From Opitutus sp. GAS368 (lineage in GTDB: Bacteria > Verrucomicrobiota > Verrucomicrobiia > Opitutales > Opitutaceae), in contig CAMDOO010000002.1 in assembly GCA_945903545.1 (NCBI GenBank), positions 1 to 64,000 of the forward strand: 64,000 bases of DNA, read 5' to 3'. Position numbers and translations under genes: made by a program. This document shows positions 9,536-18,661 of the stretch, piece by piece. Position 1 is the first letter of the stretch, and each line of letters begins with the position of its first letter. The notes under the pieces were generated by a model. It was not told where the DNA came from. It did no database searches and saw nothing but the letters and a program-made list of their open reading frames with translations.

Positions 9536-11227
9536 CTAGGCGGCGCCTTTGGTCGGGGAGGAGGCCGGCGGCAGGACGGCGCGATCCACGAACTCGCCAA
9601 AGCGCTCGCCGGGCAGCCGCTCCTGCTTCCAGCGGGCGAGCAGCGGGCGGAGCTCGGCGATGATGTCATCGAACTTCACGCTTTCGCGGTAGATCCGGTT
9701 GACCCGGGTCGAGGCGGCGGCGCCGCCGAGGTGGAGGTTGTACTTTCCCGGGGCGCGGCCCACGAGGCCGATCTCGGCCATGTAGGGACGGGCGCAGCCG
9801 TTGGGGCAGCCGGTCATGCGGACAACGATGTCCTCGTCGCCCAGGCCGAGCTCGGCAAACAACGCCTCAAACTGGTCCAGCAGTTGCGGAAAGACCCGCT
9901 CGCTCTCGGCCAGCGCGAGGCCGCAGGTGGGCATCGAGACGCAGGCCATGGAGTTGAGGCGCACCTGCGCGACCTGGCGGTCCACGGGGACGCCGTGATC
10001 CGCGAGCCGGCGATTGATGGCCTCGCGCTGCTCCTCCGGGATCCCGGCGAGGATCAGGTTCTGGGTCGTGGTGAGGCGGACCTCGGGGCGGAACTCGGCC
10101 ACGATGTCCCGCAGCGCGGTCTTCAGGCGGCGCTCCGGGGTGTCCTTGATGCGGCCAGTCTCGACATACATGCCGAGGAACCAGCGGCCGTCGGACTGGC
10201 GATGCCAGCCGAAGAGGTCGCCCTGCTTGGTGAAGACCGTGGCGCGGGCCGGCTCGAGCTTGAAGCCGGCGCGCTGCTCCACCTCGGCGCGGAACCAATC
10301 CGGGCCCTTGTCGGCGAGCACGTACTTGAGGCGGGCATGCTTGCGATTGGTGCGGTCGCCGTGGTCGCGAAAGGCAATCATCACGGCCTTGGCGGTCGCC
10401 ACGACGCGGGCCGCCGGGATGAAGCCGAGGACATCCGCCGCGCGCGGGAAAGTTGCCTCGTTGCCATGGCTCATGCCGAGTCCGCCGCCGCAGAGGACAT
10501 TGTAGCCGAGCAGCCGGGCGGGGTTGGCGGGATCGGCGACAGCGGAAAAGCCGAGGCAGTTCGCAAAGATGTCGGTGTCGTTCAGCGGCGGGATCGCGAA
10601 GGCGACCTTGAACTTCCGGGGCAGGTAGGACCGGCCGTAAAGCGGGTCCTCGAAGGCGAGCTTCTGCTCCGGCGCGAGCTTGAGGGGGCCGCCATTCACC
10701 CAGATCTCATGATAGGCCTTGGTCTGTGGCAGCAGGGCGTCGGACACCCGGCGGGCGTCGGCCTGGACCAGGTCGGCCAGCGGGCTGGTCGAGGGCGTGG
10801 ACGGCGCGAGGACGTTGCGGTTAACATCGCCGCAGGCCGCGATGGTGCTGCAGAGCGCCTCATTGAGGCCCTTCATGAGCGGTCCGAGGCCGGACTTCAC
10901 CACCCCGTGCCACTGGAAAGTCTGCCGGGACGTGATGCGCAGGGTCTGGTTGGCGTGGAGGTCCGCCAGCCGGTCAAACGCCAGATACTGTTCGGCCGGG
11001 ATGATGCCGCCGGTGATCCGGGCCCGGATCATCATGATGTACTTCTTGCCAGTCTTCCGGAGGTCCCGATCGTCCTGCTGATAAATGCCGTGGAACTTGA
11101 TGAACTTCTCGTCGTCGGCCGAGAAACGGTCAGCCTCCGGCGCGGCCATGGTCTCGCCAATGGTCCCGCCCAAGGTCGGGTCGGCCAGTTTCAGAAGTTC
11201 TTCCTTGGTCAGGACGTCGGTCGGCAT
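9536..11227 (-). CDS. cysI: assimilatory sulfite reductase, haemoprotein subunit
   Basis: Sirohaem/4Fe-4S enzyme reducing sulfite to sulfide with six electrons. Two cysteine motifs bind the coupled cluster and sirohaem: CVSMPTC near residue 427 and TGCPNGC near residue 470. The two ferredoxin-like halves and the SRQTFQWH segment are recognisable, and 563 residues is normal length. No flavoprotein subunit (CysJ) is in the window, so the electron donor may be encoded elsewhere or be ferredoxin. It is first in the operon, with cysH 42 bp downstream, and is divergent from the sirohaem gene cobA. Confidence 0.93.
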   Translation of the reverse strand: MPTDVLTKEELLKLADPTLGGTIGETMAAPEADRFSADDEKFIKFHGIYQQDDRDLRKTGKKYIMMIRARITGGIIPAEQYLAFDRLADLHANQTLRITSRQTFQWHGVVKSGLGPLMKGLNEALCSTIAACGDVNRNVLAPSTPSTSPLADLVQADARRVSDALLPQTKAYHEIWVNGGPLKLAPEQKLAFEDPLYGRSYLPRKFKVAFAIPPLNDTDIFANCLGFSAVADPANPARLLGYNVLCGGGLGMSHGNEATFPRAADVLGFIPAARVVATAKAVMIAFRDHGDRTNRKHARLKYVLADKGPDWFRAEVEQRAGFKLEPARATVFTKQGDLFGWHRQSDGRWFLGMYVETGRIKDTPERRLKTALRDIVAEFRPEVRLTTTQNLILAGIPEEQREAINRRLADHGVPVDRQVAQVRLNSMACVSMPTCGLALAESERVFPQLLDQFEALFAELGLGDEDIVVRMTGCPNGCARPYMAEIGLVGRAPGKYNLHLGGAAASTRVNRIYRESVKFDDIIAELRPLLARWKQERLPGERFGEFVDRAVLPPASSPTKGAA

Positions 11228-11279
11228 AGTGCAGGTACGGAGGGTTAACTGAACATTGACTCAGGGTGCGGTCAAACTA

Positions 11280-11292
11280 AGATTAGTAATCT
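11280..11292. promoter_or_regulatory. 13-bp perfect palindrome between cysI and cobA
   Basis: AGATTA-G-TAATCT is a perfect dyad in the 77-bp divergent space, 12 bp before the cobA start and about 53 bp before cysI. Its position fits an operator for a shared sulfur regulator, but the regulator is not known and such short AT-rich dyads can arise by chance. Confidence 0.4.
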
Positions 11293-11304
11293 GGTAATGA
11301 TTAA

Positions 11305-12066
11305 ATGGCAAATGCAGGCATAGTTTCATTAGTTGGCTCAGGCCCGGGAGATCCGGAGCTAATTACCATCCGCGGAATGGACCGTTTGCGTCGCGCGGAC
11401 GTGGTGGTTTGTGATGATTTGGCAGGCAAGGACTTACTCAGCCACTGCCGGCCGGATTGCCTGATTTTACCTGTCGGCAAACGCGGGGGCAACCGCTCCA
11501 CCGCCCAGGCCGAGATCATCAGCCTGTTGGTCGACCACGGGAAAGCCGGGCGCCGGGTGGTGCGCCTCAAGGGCGGCGATCCGTTCATTTTTGGCCGGGG
11601 AGGCGAGGAGGTGGCAGCGCTGGCCGAGGCCGGTATCGCGTGGGAAGTCGTGCCCGGCGTCACTTCGGCCGCCGCCGCCGGTGCCGCGGCGGGAGTTCCC
11701 CTCACCCATCGCGGCTTGGCCTCGGCGGTTGTTTTCCTGGCCGGACACGAGGACCCCTCGAAGTTGGGTCCCTTGATCGACTGGGCCGCCTACGCCCGGC
11801 TGCAGGCCACCCTGTGCATCTACATGGGTGCGCGCCGGCTTGGTTTCATTGCCAACGAACTGCTGCGGGCCGGCATGGCCGCGGACACCCCGGTGGCCCT
11901 GGTCAGCCACGCCAGCCGGCCCGACGAGCACATCCTGTTCTCCAACCTGCAGGCCTTGGCCGGCTCAGAGCCCGATGAAACGCTCTCTCCCGCGGTCGCC
12001 ATCATCGGCGCGGTCGCCGGCGAACCCGCACGGATCCGTGCCGTGGTCGAATCGATCCCGCGCTGA
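11305..12066 (+). CDS. cobA: uroporphyrinogen-III C-methyltransferase
   Basis: SAM-dependent methylase converting uroporphyrinogen III to precorrin-2, the first step toward sirohaem, the cofactor of CysI. The N-terminal VSLVGSGPGDPELITIRG motif, the VVRLKGGDPFIFGRGGEE motif and the PGVTSA motif are all present; 253 residues is the length of the stand-alone methylase, without the CysG dehydrogenase/ferrochelatase half. Divergence from cysI with a shared 77-bp control region supports a sirohaem role over a cobalamin role. Confidence 0.94.
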   Translation: MANAGIVSLVGSGPGDPELITIRGMDRLRRADVVVCDDLAGKDLLSHCRPDCLILPVGKRGGNRSTAQAEIISLLVDHGKAGRRVVRLKGGDPFIFGRGGEEVAALAEAGIAWEVVPGVTSAAAAGAAAGVPLTHRGLASAVVFLAGHEDPSKLGPLIDWAAYARLQATLCIYMGARRLGFIANELLRAGMAADTPVALVSHASRPDEHILFSNLQALAGSEPDETLSPAVAIIGAVAGEPARIRAVVESIPR

Positions 12067-12190
12067 AAAGCGGCCCGGAAACGAGGCGACGCACGGGCGC
12101 TGGTTTGCCGTCATGCCGTCCGCCGCCGAGTCAGTCGGCTCGCGGCGCGACTAGAGCGGCGGCAAATATCCTGGATCCGGAGACAGCATC

Positions 12191-13012
12191 TCACGCTCCC
12201 GAGGATTTGCCGACGCCGGCCACCTCGGCGGCGGAATCCCGGTCGAGGTAAAGGGTCGCTGCCGCATGCTGGCGCAGCAACGACGCGGGGCACGCCGTGC
12301 TCACCGGACCCTGGAGGGTCGCTTTCACGGCGGCGGCCTTGCGCGGTCCCGGCACCTGCACGCTCAAATGCCGGGCGGCGCGGAAAACCGGCAGGGTGAG
12401 TGAAAGGGCGCAACGAGGCACCTTGTCGAAAGACGGAAAGCAGCCATCGTTCACCTGCTGCCGGCGGCAGACGTCGTCGAGTTCCACCCGCTTGATCAAC
12501 ACCGGATCGTTGAAATCCGCCACCGGCGGATCGTTGAAAGCGAGGTGCCCGTTCTCGCCGATGCCGAGGCAGATCAAATCAATCGGCGCTTCCTGCAACC
12601 GGGCGGTGTAATCGGCGCAGACCTCTGACAAATCCGCCCGCTCGGCGGCAATCGGATAAAACTTTCCAATCCCGACGCGCGACAGCAGACGCTCCTGCAG
12701 ATACGCGCGGAAACTCCGGGGATGCGTGGCCGCCAGACCGACATAGTCATCCAAGTGGAACGCCGTCACGCGTTCCCACGCAATCGAGCCGGCCACGGCC
12801 GGTTCGACCAGCGCGGCCAGAAACTCATCCTGCGAGGGGGCGCAGGCAAATATCACGCGCGCGTAACCTTGCCCCTCGATGATCTGGCGCAGCGTTTGCC
12901 CCGCATTGCGCGCGGCCTGGAGACCGAGCTGGCGGCGATCCGCGTGAACTTCAACCGCCAGGCGATCAGCGCGAAGGCGGATGGGCCAGGATGCGGTCAT
13001 GAGAGCGGGCAC
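12191..13012 (-). CDS. nagB: glucosamine-6-phosphate deaminase family protein
   Basis: NagB/SugAR isomerase family: glucosamine 6-phosphate to fructose 6-phosphate plus ammonia. The family signature LGIGENGHLAFNDPP lies near residue 150, with FHLDDYVGL upstream (the active-site Asp-Asp region) and 273 residues in all. The catalytic Glu of the E. coli FNEP motif is Asp here, and the Asp of NDGH is Asn as in many Gram-positive NagB proteins; this does not by itself suggest loss of function. It lies downstream of the sugar isomerase gene on the same strand but behind a strong terminator, so it is probably transcribed on its own. Confidence 0.85.
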   Translation of the reverse strand: MPALMTASWPIRLRADRLAVEVHADRRQLGLQAARNAGQTLRQIIEGQGYARVIFACAPSQDEFLAALVEPAVAGSIAWERVTAFHLDDYVGLAATHPRSFRAYLQERLLSRVGIGKFYPIAAERADLSEVCADYTARLQEAPIDLICLGIGENGHLAFNDPPVADFNDPVLIKRVELDDVCRRQQVNDGCFPSFDKVPRCALSLTLPVFRAARHLSVQVPGPRKAAAVKATLQGPVSTACPASLLRQHAAATLYLDRDSAAEVAGVGKSSGA

Positions 13013-13094
13013 GGCAAAGTGTTGGGGAACTCATCCAGAGTGATCCGAGCGTTACCGAGGCTCACGCCGAGAATGATCGCGCTCAAGCCATGGC

Positions 13095-13134
13095 AAAAAA
13101 GCGCCGGCCTGGCTTTTGCCAGGACCGGCGCTTT
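13095..13134 (-). terminator. rho-independent terminator of the sugar-isomerase operon
   Basis: On the minus strand, AAAGCGCCGG plus CCTGGC pairs with GCCAGG plus CCGGCGCTTT around an AAAA loop, with a one-base bulge, and ends in a run of six T. It lies 70 bp after the stop of the gene at 13204-14547. Confidence 0.88.
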
Positions 13135-13203
13135 GCAGGATTGCGGTCTGCCGCGGCGGCCATCCGGGTTGATGCCGAAGGCCGCCGTGGAATTTGCCCT
13201 TCT

Positions 13204-14547
13204 TTAGGTGGCCAGCGCGTTCCGGCAGTACGCGATGCTCTTCGCGATCTCGGTCATGCGGTCGGAACCCGCGGGAACCTGGTACTCGAATTCGATGGTG
13301 GCCTGGATCAGCCATTTGTTGTCACGAATCGCGCGGAGCACCTCGACGATGGGGGTTTCGCCCTCGCCAAAGGGTTTGTTCGCACCGCCATTTGCGGCGG
13401 TCATCTTGTCCTTGACGTGAATGTGAGTCACGCGATCGGGATACTTCTTGATAAAGTCGAGAGGCGACTTGAACTGATCCCCGCCCACGTTTCCTCCCAC
13501 GAAGTGTCCGATATCGAGGTTGGACCCGTTATACTTGGATTGCTCGAACGCGGTCAGCAACTCCGGCACGTTGGCCGGATCCGTGTGGTTGTGATAACCC
13601 ACCTGCATGCGGTGGCGGTCGGCCATGGCGCCGACGCGCTTGGTCACCTCGTTGCCGGGCATTTCCAGCGAGATGGCACGGGCGCCGCAGGTGCGGGCCA
13701 GGGTAAATGCGAAGTCGAGCTCGTCATCGGTGTACGTGGGAACGCCGTCGAACTTCATGATCTCGATGTACACCCCGGCGTCCTCATAGATCCTGCGGAA
13801 CTCGCGCGCCTTGTCCATCGAGGCGGACGCCCGCCACTTGGCGAGTTCGCTCGGAGCGGCATTCGCCGCCGGGGCAGCGCCCCCCCGCCCACCGCCGGCC
13901 GCTGGTGCGGCACCGCCGCGACCCCCGCGCGGAGCGCCATTCTGCTGCTGGAAGGCCAGCAGCTGGTCCGGGTTCAATTTTTCGGGCGAGGACTGGATCT
14001 TGACCATCGCATCGGCCCGGCCCTGAGCCAGCAGCAGTTCAGCGTCACCCAAGGCTTTCGCCTTCGCGGCGATTTCGGGCGAATTCCGCGGAGAGCGGAG
14101 GCTAGCGGCGGCCAGATCGGTTTGCGCGGCAGCCACTGCGGTTTGGAGCGCAGCCAAGTTGGCGGTTGCGGCCGCGATGGCCGCATTCTGCTGGGCAGTC
14201 GCGCCGGCAATGCCGCCACGAGCGCCGCCACCACCGCGACCACCACCGCCCGGTGCACCCATGAAAGCTTCAACCCCTGCGGAACGCAGTTCCAGCGCGC
14301 TGACGTTGAGTTCAAGCGTACGGGCGAGGGTGTCGAGGGCGGTGGGAGCCAAGTTGCCGTAATTGTACGGGGCGTTCATGCCGATATTCACGCCGTTGAC
14401 CCGGGAATTAGGCTTGGCGCCGGGGGCTCCTGCGGTGGGGGCATTACTCGCGGCGCCACGCAAAGAAGGGAGGCTGCTGAGTAAGCCAGCGGTCGGCAAA
14501 GCTAGCAGTGCCAGCTTGGAGAATTCACGTCGTGTTTGGGGAGTCAT
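13204..14547 (-). CDS. secreted sugar phosphate isomerase/epimerase-like TIM-barrel protein
   Basis: 447 residues. The N-terminus RREFSKLALLALPTAG fits a Tat signal peptide with an RR motif. The C-terminal half (from about residue 215) reads as an AP-endonuclease-2/xylose-isomerase-like TIM barrel: GVYIEIMKFDG, LEMPGNEV, VGYHNHTDP, LDIGHFVGGN and THIHVKDK hold the usual metal-binding His/Asp/Glu residues. Inserted after the first strands are about 110 residues of Gly/Arg-rich (GGGGRGGGGARGG) and Ala-rich helical sequence, which is unlike ordinary members. It follows the PVC cytochrome and DUF3299 genes with gaps of 77 and 49 bp, so probably one operon. The sugar substrate is unknown. Confidence 0.8.
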   Translation of the reverse strand: MTPQTRREFSKLALLALPTAGLLSSLPSLRGAASNAPTAGAPGAKPNSRVNGVNIGMNAPYNYGNLAPTALDTLARTLELNVSALELRSAGVEAFMGAPGGGGRGGGGARGGIAGATAQQNAAIAAATANLAALQTAVAAAQTDLAAASLRSPRNSPEIAAKAKALGDAELLLAQGRADAMVKIQSSPEKLNPDQLLAFQQQNGAPRGGRGGAAPAAGGGRGGAAPAANAAPSELAKWRASASMDKAREFRRIYEDAGVYIEIMKFDGVPTYTDDELDFAFTLARTCGARAISLEMPGNEVTKRVGAMADRHRMQVGYHNHTDPANVPELLTAFEQSKYNGSNLDIGHFVGGNVGGDQFKSPLDFIKKYPDRVTHIHVKDKMTAANGGANKPFGEGETPIVEVLRAIRDNKWLIQATIEFEYQVPAGSDRMTEIAKSIAYCRNALAT

Positions 14548-14595
14548 GATGGGGAGGATTGGGATTGGGTTGGTGCGGAAGTCTGAAAGTTGAGG

Positions 14596-15201
14596 TCAGG
14601 GGTTTGTCACCCGCTCGAAATCGAGTTCGTAGATGCCGGCGAAGGAGCTGTCGTGATAGACTTCGCCCACGTGCAATTTGCCGAAAAAGACCAGGGGGAC
14701 ATCCATCGCCGGCTTCACTTTGGCGGATATGGGTCCTGGCTTAACCACCACCCACTCCGTGGGGGAGGGAGTAGCACCGTAGCAGCACGTCTGGACGCTC
14801 CGCATGATGAGAAACTCTTTCACAGAGCCGTCCTTTCCCATCGCCATCGGCATCATGTAACCCTCCAGCCGGACGGAACGCCCATCGAGTTCCCGGATGT
14901 TTTCCGGAATTCCGTCCTTCCTGCCAGGCACGGGTTGCACCGGCTCAAAGGAGGCAGCCCCGGGCGTCTGGTATTCGTAGGCGGTGAGATAGTTGAAATT
15001 AACCTTCCAGTAACCGTCAGCACCTTTCGCGGGTGGGACGATGGCGTCCGGATCGGTGAGGCTGGCGACAGCCTCTGGCTGGACCGCTCGGGGCGGGTTC
15101 CTCAGTCCTGGCAGGGCCGCCACCGCCAGCGCGCCCGCCACCAGGATGACCGACCAGATCACCCACCGTCCGGTGTTTTTTATCCGGTTCTTTGCGTGCA
15201 T
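14596..15201 (-). CDS. DUF3299 family membrane-anchored or secreted protein
   Basis: 201 residues. One hydrophobic segment near the N-terminus (WVIWSVILVAGALAVAAL) acts as signal anchor or signal peptide. The remainder resembles DUF3299: LDGRSVRLEGYMMPM, SVKEFLIMRSVQTCCYG and VFFGKLHVGEVY. The double cysteine TCCYG is conserved in that family and might bind metal or copper, but no function is established. The gene sits between the cytochrome-type dehydrogenase and the TIM-barrel gene and probably shares their transcript. Confidence 0.75.
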   Translation of the reverse strand: MHAKNRIKNTGRWVIWSVILVAGALAVAALPGLRNPPRAVQPEAVASLTDPDAIVPPAKGADGYWKVNFNYLTAYEYQTPGAASFEPVQPVPGRKDGIPENIRELDGRSVRLEGYMMPMAMGKDGSVKEFLIMRSVQTCCYGATPSPTEWVVVKPGPISAKVKPAMDVPLVFFGKLHVGEVYHDSSFAGIYELDFERVTNP

Positions 15202-15277
15202 GCGGTCGGTTGGATTCGGAACGGCCCGGCAGGTTCATCCCGAAGGCCGGCTGGCGGCCTCCGGGACGCAGCAGATT

Positions 15278-18160
15278 TCAGGGAGCGCCGCGGGCGCCCG
15301 CGCGCGGCTGGGCGCCGAGCTGGCGGATGAGCTGGTCGACCGAGGCGTTGTTGTAATTGTCCTGCTTGTCCGCGACCGCGCTCCGGGCCTCCGCGACGGT
15401 TGCCGGTGAAACCGGGCTGGCCGTGTGGCCGAAAGAGCGCCGGAGATAGGTGAGCGCAGCCGCGACGGCCTCGTCATTCAGGAGAACCCGCATCGCCGGC
15501 ATCGTGAGCATTTGGATGGGAGGCGTCGTGGTCAGATCGGATTTCCCCGCCAGTACGATTCGCGCCGCGACGCGATCGTCGCCCAGCAAGAGGCTGGAAT
15601 TGACCAGGGAGGGGGCGATACCGGCGAGTCCCTGGGCGTTCGGCTGGTGGCACGAAGCGCAGAGGGTGTCGAACTGGACCTTGCCCTTGTCGAACAGGGC
15701 CTGCTCCGTGGCGTTCAACGGGATTACCGCGGCGACCTCGAGGCCGGGTTTCCCGGTCCAGCGCAGGCCTTGGAGCAGGGTGACCGCGCGGGCCGAGTCA
15801 GGACCGCTGTTCCGGCCAGCCAGCGCCGTGAGAGCCTTGGGTTCGGCGGGCAGGGTCACGCCCGCGCCACCGGCGCCGCCGCGACCGCCACCACCACCAC
15901 GACCGCCGCCGGCGCCAGCGCCGCCAGCAGCGCCTCGACCGGCACCGCGACCTCCGGCGGCAGGAGCCGCCGCCGCATCCTCAGGATTCGGTGCGCCGGC
16001 CCGGGCAACCGCAGGAGTCGCAACCGTTGGGGCGGGGGCGGTAGCTGCAGCGGGTGCGGGCGCGGCGCCACCGGCCGGACCTCCGCGGCCCCCACCAGCC
16101 CGTCCACCGCCAGCGGCCCCACCACGACCACCGCCAGCGGCAGCGCCGCCGCCCACGAGGGTCTGGAGACTGTCGAGAACCGCCGTGCGCGCCCAAGCGG
16201 GGGCGCTGTCAGCAAGTGCGCCTTCCAAGAGTGTATCGATCCGCGCCGCTTCGTTCGAGCGCAGGACCGCGCCGGAGGCCTGAAGGACGAAGGCCGAAGG
16301 CGGCAAGGCCGCATTCCGCGCCTCGCCGATCAGCGCGAGGACAAATTTATCGTCCCGGCCCGCCAGGCTGCTGATCACCGCGTCCGCCAGATATGGCTGG
16401 GTCGGATTCGCCAGGACCAGCTGGCGCAGCACGGCATCGGCGGCCGGCGTCTTCGCTTCGCCGAGGGACAAGGCCAGCTGCAAACGGACACTGGGATCAG
16501 AGGAGTTCGCCAACGCCAGCACCCGGTCGAGGACCGCGCTGTTCGTGGAGGTGACAGCGGGAGCCGCGGCAAAGAGCTTCTCGGAAACACGCAGCGCCGT
16601 CACGACCACCCGGGGATCGGAGTCGGCTAGGGCCTTGATCGCCGTCGGAGCGTCCAGCGAGTTCAGGCCATCGAGCGTCCACAGGGCGTGGATTTTGCCA
16701 AGGGGGTTGGCCGCGGTGCCGGCAAAGTTCCGCAGCGCGGGCGCGATTGCGGCGTTACGCTTTTCCACCAGCAGCCGCTGCGCCGTATCCCGCGTCCAAC
16801 CATTGGCATCGCCCAAGGCGGTGACCAGCTGGGCCGGCGTCGACCGCGAGAGGTCCGGCATCACCGGTTGCGCCGGGGCGGTGGTGGGCACGACCCGGAA
16901 GATGCGGCCGACATGGATCGGCGCATCCAGTTTCCGGTCGAGGATCTGTTTCCGCAGATAGGTCGTGACGTAATTCTTATGCTGAATGATGCCGTGGTAC
17001 ATATCGATGATGTAGAGGGCGCCATCCGGTCCATTATACATGGTGACGGGGCGGAACCGTTCATCGGTCGACGTCAGGAACTCACTTCCCTCCGGGTAGG
17101 CATTGCGGGCGGTGAGCACGCCGTTGACTTCCTCCATCTTGATCCGCTTCACGAGATTCGCCGTGGGCTCGGCGATGAACACGTCGTTGCTGAACTCCTT
17201 GGGAAACTGCGTCCCCCGGTACACCATGGTGCCGGTGGCAGAGGTGACACTGCTGTAGGTGCCGTCGGGATTGAGGCCTTGATAGCCACGGTTGATGCCC
17301 GGTTGCGGGCGGGAGGGGTAGATCGTCAGCGGGCTGGTTTGGGGAGCGATGTTGGTGCCAGCGGCTTGGAAGCCGGGATTCCGCCGCAGGTAGGCGGAGG
17401 GCAGGAGGTCAACGCGGAGCGGATCGCTGTTGCTGTTGTAATACAAACGGCCGACGTCGTCCTGCGTGATCCCCCATTGGCCGCGCGTGATCGTTTCGTC
17501 GCTGGTGAATTTCCCGTTACCCTCATACCGGTACCGGAACGTGTGGTTGGCGCTATAAATCCAGTTGTCGAGTCCCCACATCAGGCCGTTGGCGTTGTGC
17601 TCCGGACCGCTCAGGTTGCCGTAATTGGTCGCGATCTCCGTCTTTTGGTCGGCCACCCCGTCGCCGTTGGTGTCCTTGTAATACCACAGGTTGGTCGGAG
17701 CAGCGACCAAGAGGCCGCCATCGACGAGTGAGATCGCCCGCGGCGAATCAAGCTTGTCGAGGAAGACGGTGCGCTTGTCGTAGCGGCCGTCCTTGTTGGT
17801 GTCCTCGAGGACGACGATGTCGCCGATGAGGTCGTTCTCACCCGTGCCGTCGACGTCCATCATGTAGGCGCGCATTTCCACGACCCACAGTTTTCCGTCG
17901 GGCGCGAACTGCATCGCGACGGGTTCCTGGACCAAGGGTTCGATTGCGACGACTTCAACCCGGAAACCGGGTGCGACCTTGAAGGTCTTCATTTCCTCCT
18001 CGACCGTGCGAAAAGGCGCGGGCGGGGTGATTCTGGCAATGGCGGGATCGACGTCAGCCTTGGCGGCATCGGTACCGCGGTCGCCCTGCTGGGCAGGCAG
18101 CCGCGAAGCGGATCCAACAGCTAAACAGGCGACGATGAGGGCGAGATGGTGCTTAAGCAT
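15278..18160 (-). CDS. PVC-type haem-binding CxxCH membrane-bound dehydrogenase with HEAT-like repeats
   Basis: 960 residues, periplasmic after a signal peptide (HHLALIVACLAVGSASRLPAQ region). The N-terminal half is a beta-propeller of the sugar/sorbosone-dehydrogenase type found in Planctomycetes and Verrucomicrobia (FRVEVVAIEPLVQEPVAMQF, GLDNWIYSANHTFRY, IIDMYHGIIQHKNY). Next come alpha-helical HEAT-like repeats (residues about 470-640), a Gly/Arg/Ala-rich linker of roughly 110 residues, and a C-terminal cytochrome c domain with CASCH binding covalent haem. Such proteins are inferred to oxidise sugars or polyol derivatives; none of that is shown here. ATG 18160 places the signal peptide first. 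A palindrome 184-198 bp upstream resembles those before the TonB and LacI genes. Confidence 0.85.
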   Translation of the reverse strand: MLKHHLALIVACLAVGSASRLPAQQGDRGTDAAKADVDPAIARITPPAPFRTVEEEMKTFKVAPGFRVEVVAIEPLVQEPVAMQFAPDGKLWVVEMRAYMMDVDGTGENDLIGDIVVLEDTNKDGRYDKRTVFLDKLDSPRAISLVDGGLLVAAPTNLWYYKDTNGDGVADQKTEIATNYGNLSGPEHNANGLMWGLDNWIYSANHTFRYRYEGNGKFTSDETITRGQWGITQDDVGRLYYNSNSDPLRVDLLPSAYLRRNPGFQAAGTNIAPQTSPLTIYPSRPQPGINRGYQGLNPDGTYSSVTSATGTMVYRGTQFPKEFSNDVFIAEPTANLVKRIKMEEVNGVLTARNAYPEGSEFLTSTDERFRPVTMYNGPDGALYIIDMYHGIIQHKNYVTTYLRKQILDRKLDAPIHVGRIFRVVPTTAPAQPVMPDLSRSTPAQLVTALGDANGWTRDTAQRLLVEKRNAAIAPALRNFAGTAANPLGKIHALWTLDGLNSLDAPTAIKALADSDPRVVVTALRVSEKLFAAAPAVTSTNSAVLDRVLALANSSDPSVRLQLALSLGEAKTPAADAVLRQLVLANPTQPYLADAVISSLAGRDDKFVLALIGEARNAALPPSAFVLQASGAVLRSNEAARIDTLLEGALADSAPAWARTAVLDSLQTLVGGGAAAGGGRGGAAGGGRAGGGRGGPAGGAAPAPAAATAPAPTVATPAVARAGAPNPEDAAAAPAAGGRGAGRGAAGGAGAGGGRGGGGGRGGAGGAGVTLPAEPKALTALAGRNSGPDSARAVTLLQGLRWTGKPGLEVAAVIPLNATEQALFDKGKVQFDTLCASCHQPNAQGLAGIAPSLVNSSLLLGDDRVAARIVLAGKSDLTTTPPIQMLTMPAMRVLLNDEAVAAALTYLRRSFGHTASPVSPATVAEARSAVADKQDNYNNASVDQLIRQLGAQPRAGARGAP

Positions 18161-18343
18161 GGGAATCTTCGGTGTTCTGGATGAAAATATTTGGGTAGCA
18201 GGCCTCCCCGCGTTCACGAGGGTACCGCCGAGGAAAGGTCAAAACGAAGGACGGGGTAAAGTGGGGAGAGATGGCGCTGACCGCAGGTCGACGCATCGCT
18301 GGGACAACATTGGGCTAAGTCGCGGTTCGGCAAGCGCGGCGGC

Positions 18344-18358
18344 AGTATACCGTACACT
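18344..18358. promoter_or_regulatory. LacI-type operator candidate, copy 1
   Basis: AGTATAC-C-GTACACT is a 7-1-7 palindrome with one arm mismatch, 184 bp upstream of the PVC cytochrome start. Thirteen of its 15 bases equal those of 22605-22619, which lies 158 bp upstream of the TonB receptor start. An odd-centred TAC-n-GTA core occurs in all three copies. Confidence 0.6.
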
Positions 18359-18587
18359 AGATTCTCGTTTTAACCGGTCCGGCCGGGGCGAACAAGCAAC
18401 TCCGAGGACAGGCTATTTTCCCTTAAACCATTGATGCAGCATCCTCTTGCGATCATGAAAAACGCGGGCTAACAGGTGAAGCGGATGGGAGGACAGGGAT
18501 AGCGGCCGAAAGGAATTTAATCCCCCCGGCCGCCACCGTTCCGGTATAACAAAACCGGTCAGTTACCCCCTGACTTAGTCCGTTTCG

Positions 18588-18617
18588 ACCGCGCAAGGTC
18601 GGATGACCTTGCGCGGT
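18588..18617 (-). terminator. 13-bp perfect hairpin behind the TonB receptor gene
   Basis: ACCGCGCAAGGTC and GACCTTGCGCGGT form a perfect 13-bp stem with a four-base loop, 45 bp past the stop codon of the receptor gene. The minus-strand exit lacks a long T-run, so termination is probable, not certain. Confidence 0.65.
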
Positions 18618-18661
18618 AGTTGTCGAGGCGGCCCAAGGAGGGCCGCCATGGGAATCTTGAA

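Larger units (their letters stand above)
18161..18661. other. 500-bp intergenic region holding operator and terminator
   Basis: No gene is apparent. It contains the palindrome at 18344-18358 upstream of the cytochrome gene and the hairpin at 18588-18617 behind the TonB receptor gene. The rest shows nothing I can name. Confidence 0.5.

Noticed and set aside
8867-11248. 793-codon plus-strand frame opposite cysH/cysI
   Set aside because: Antisense shadow in high-GC sequence with low-complexity composition.
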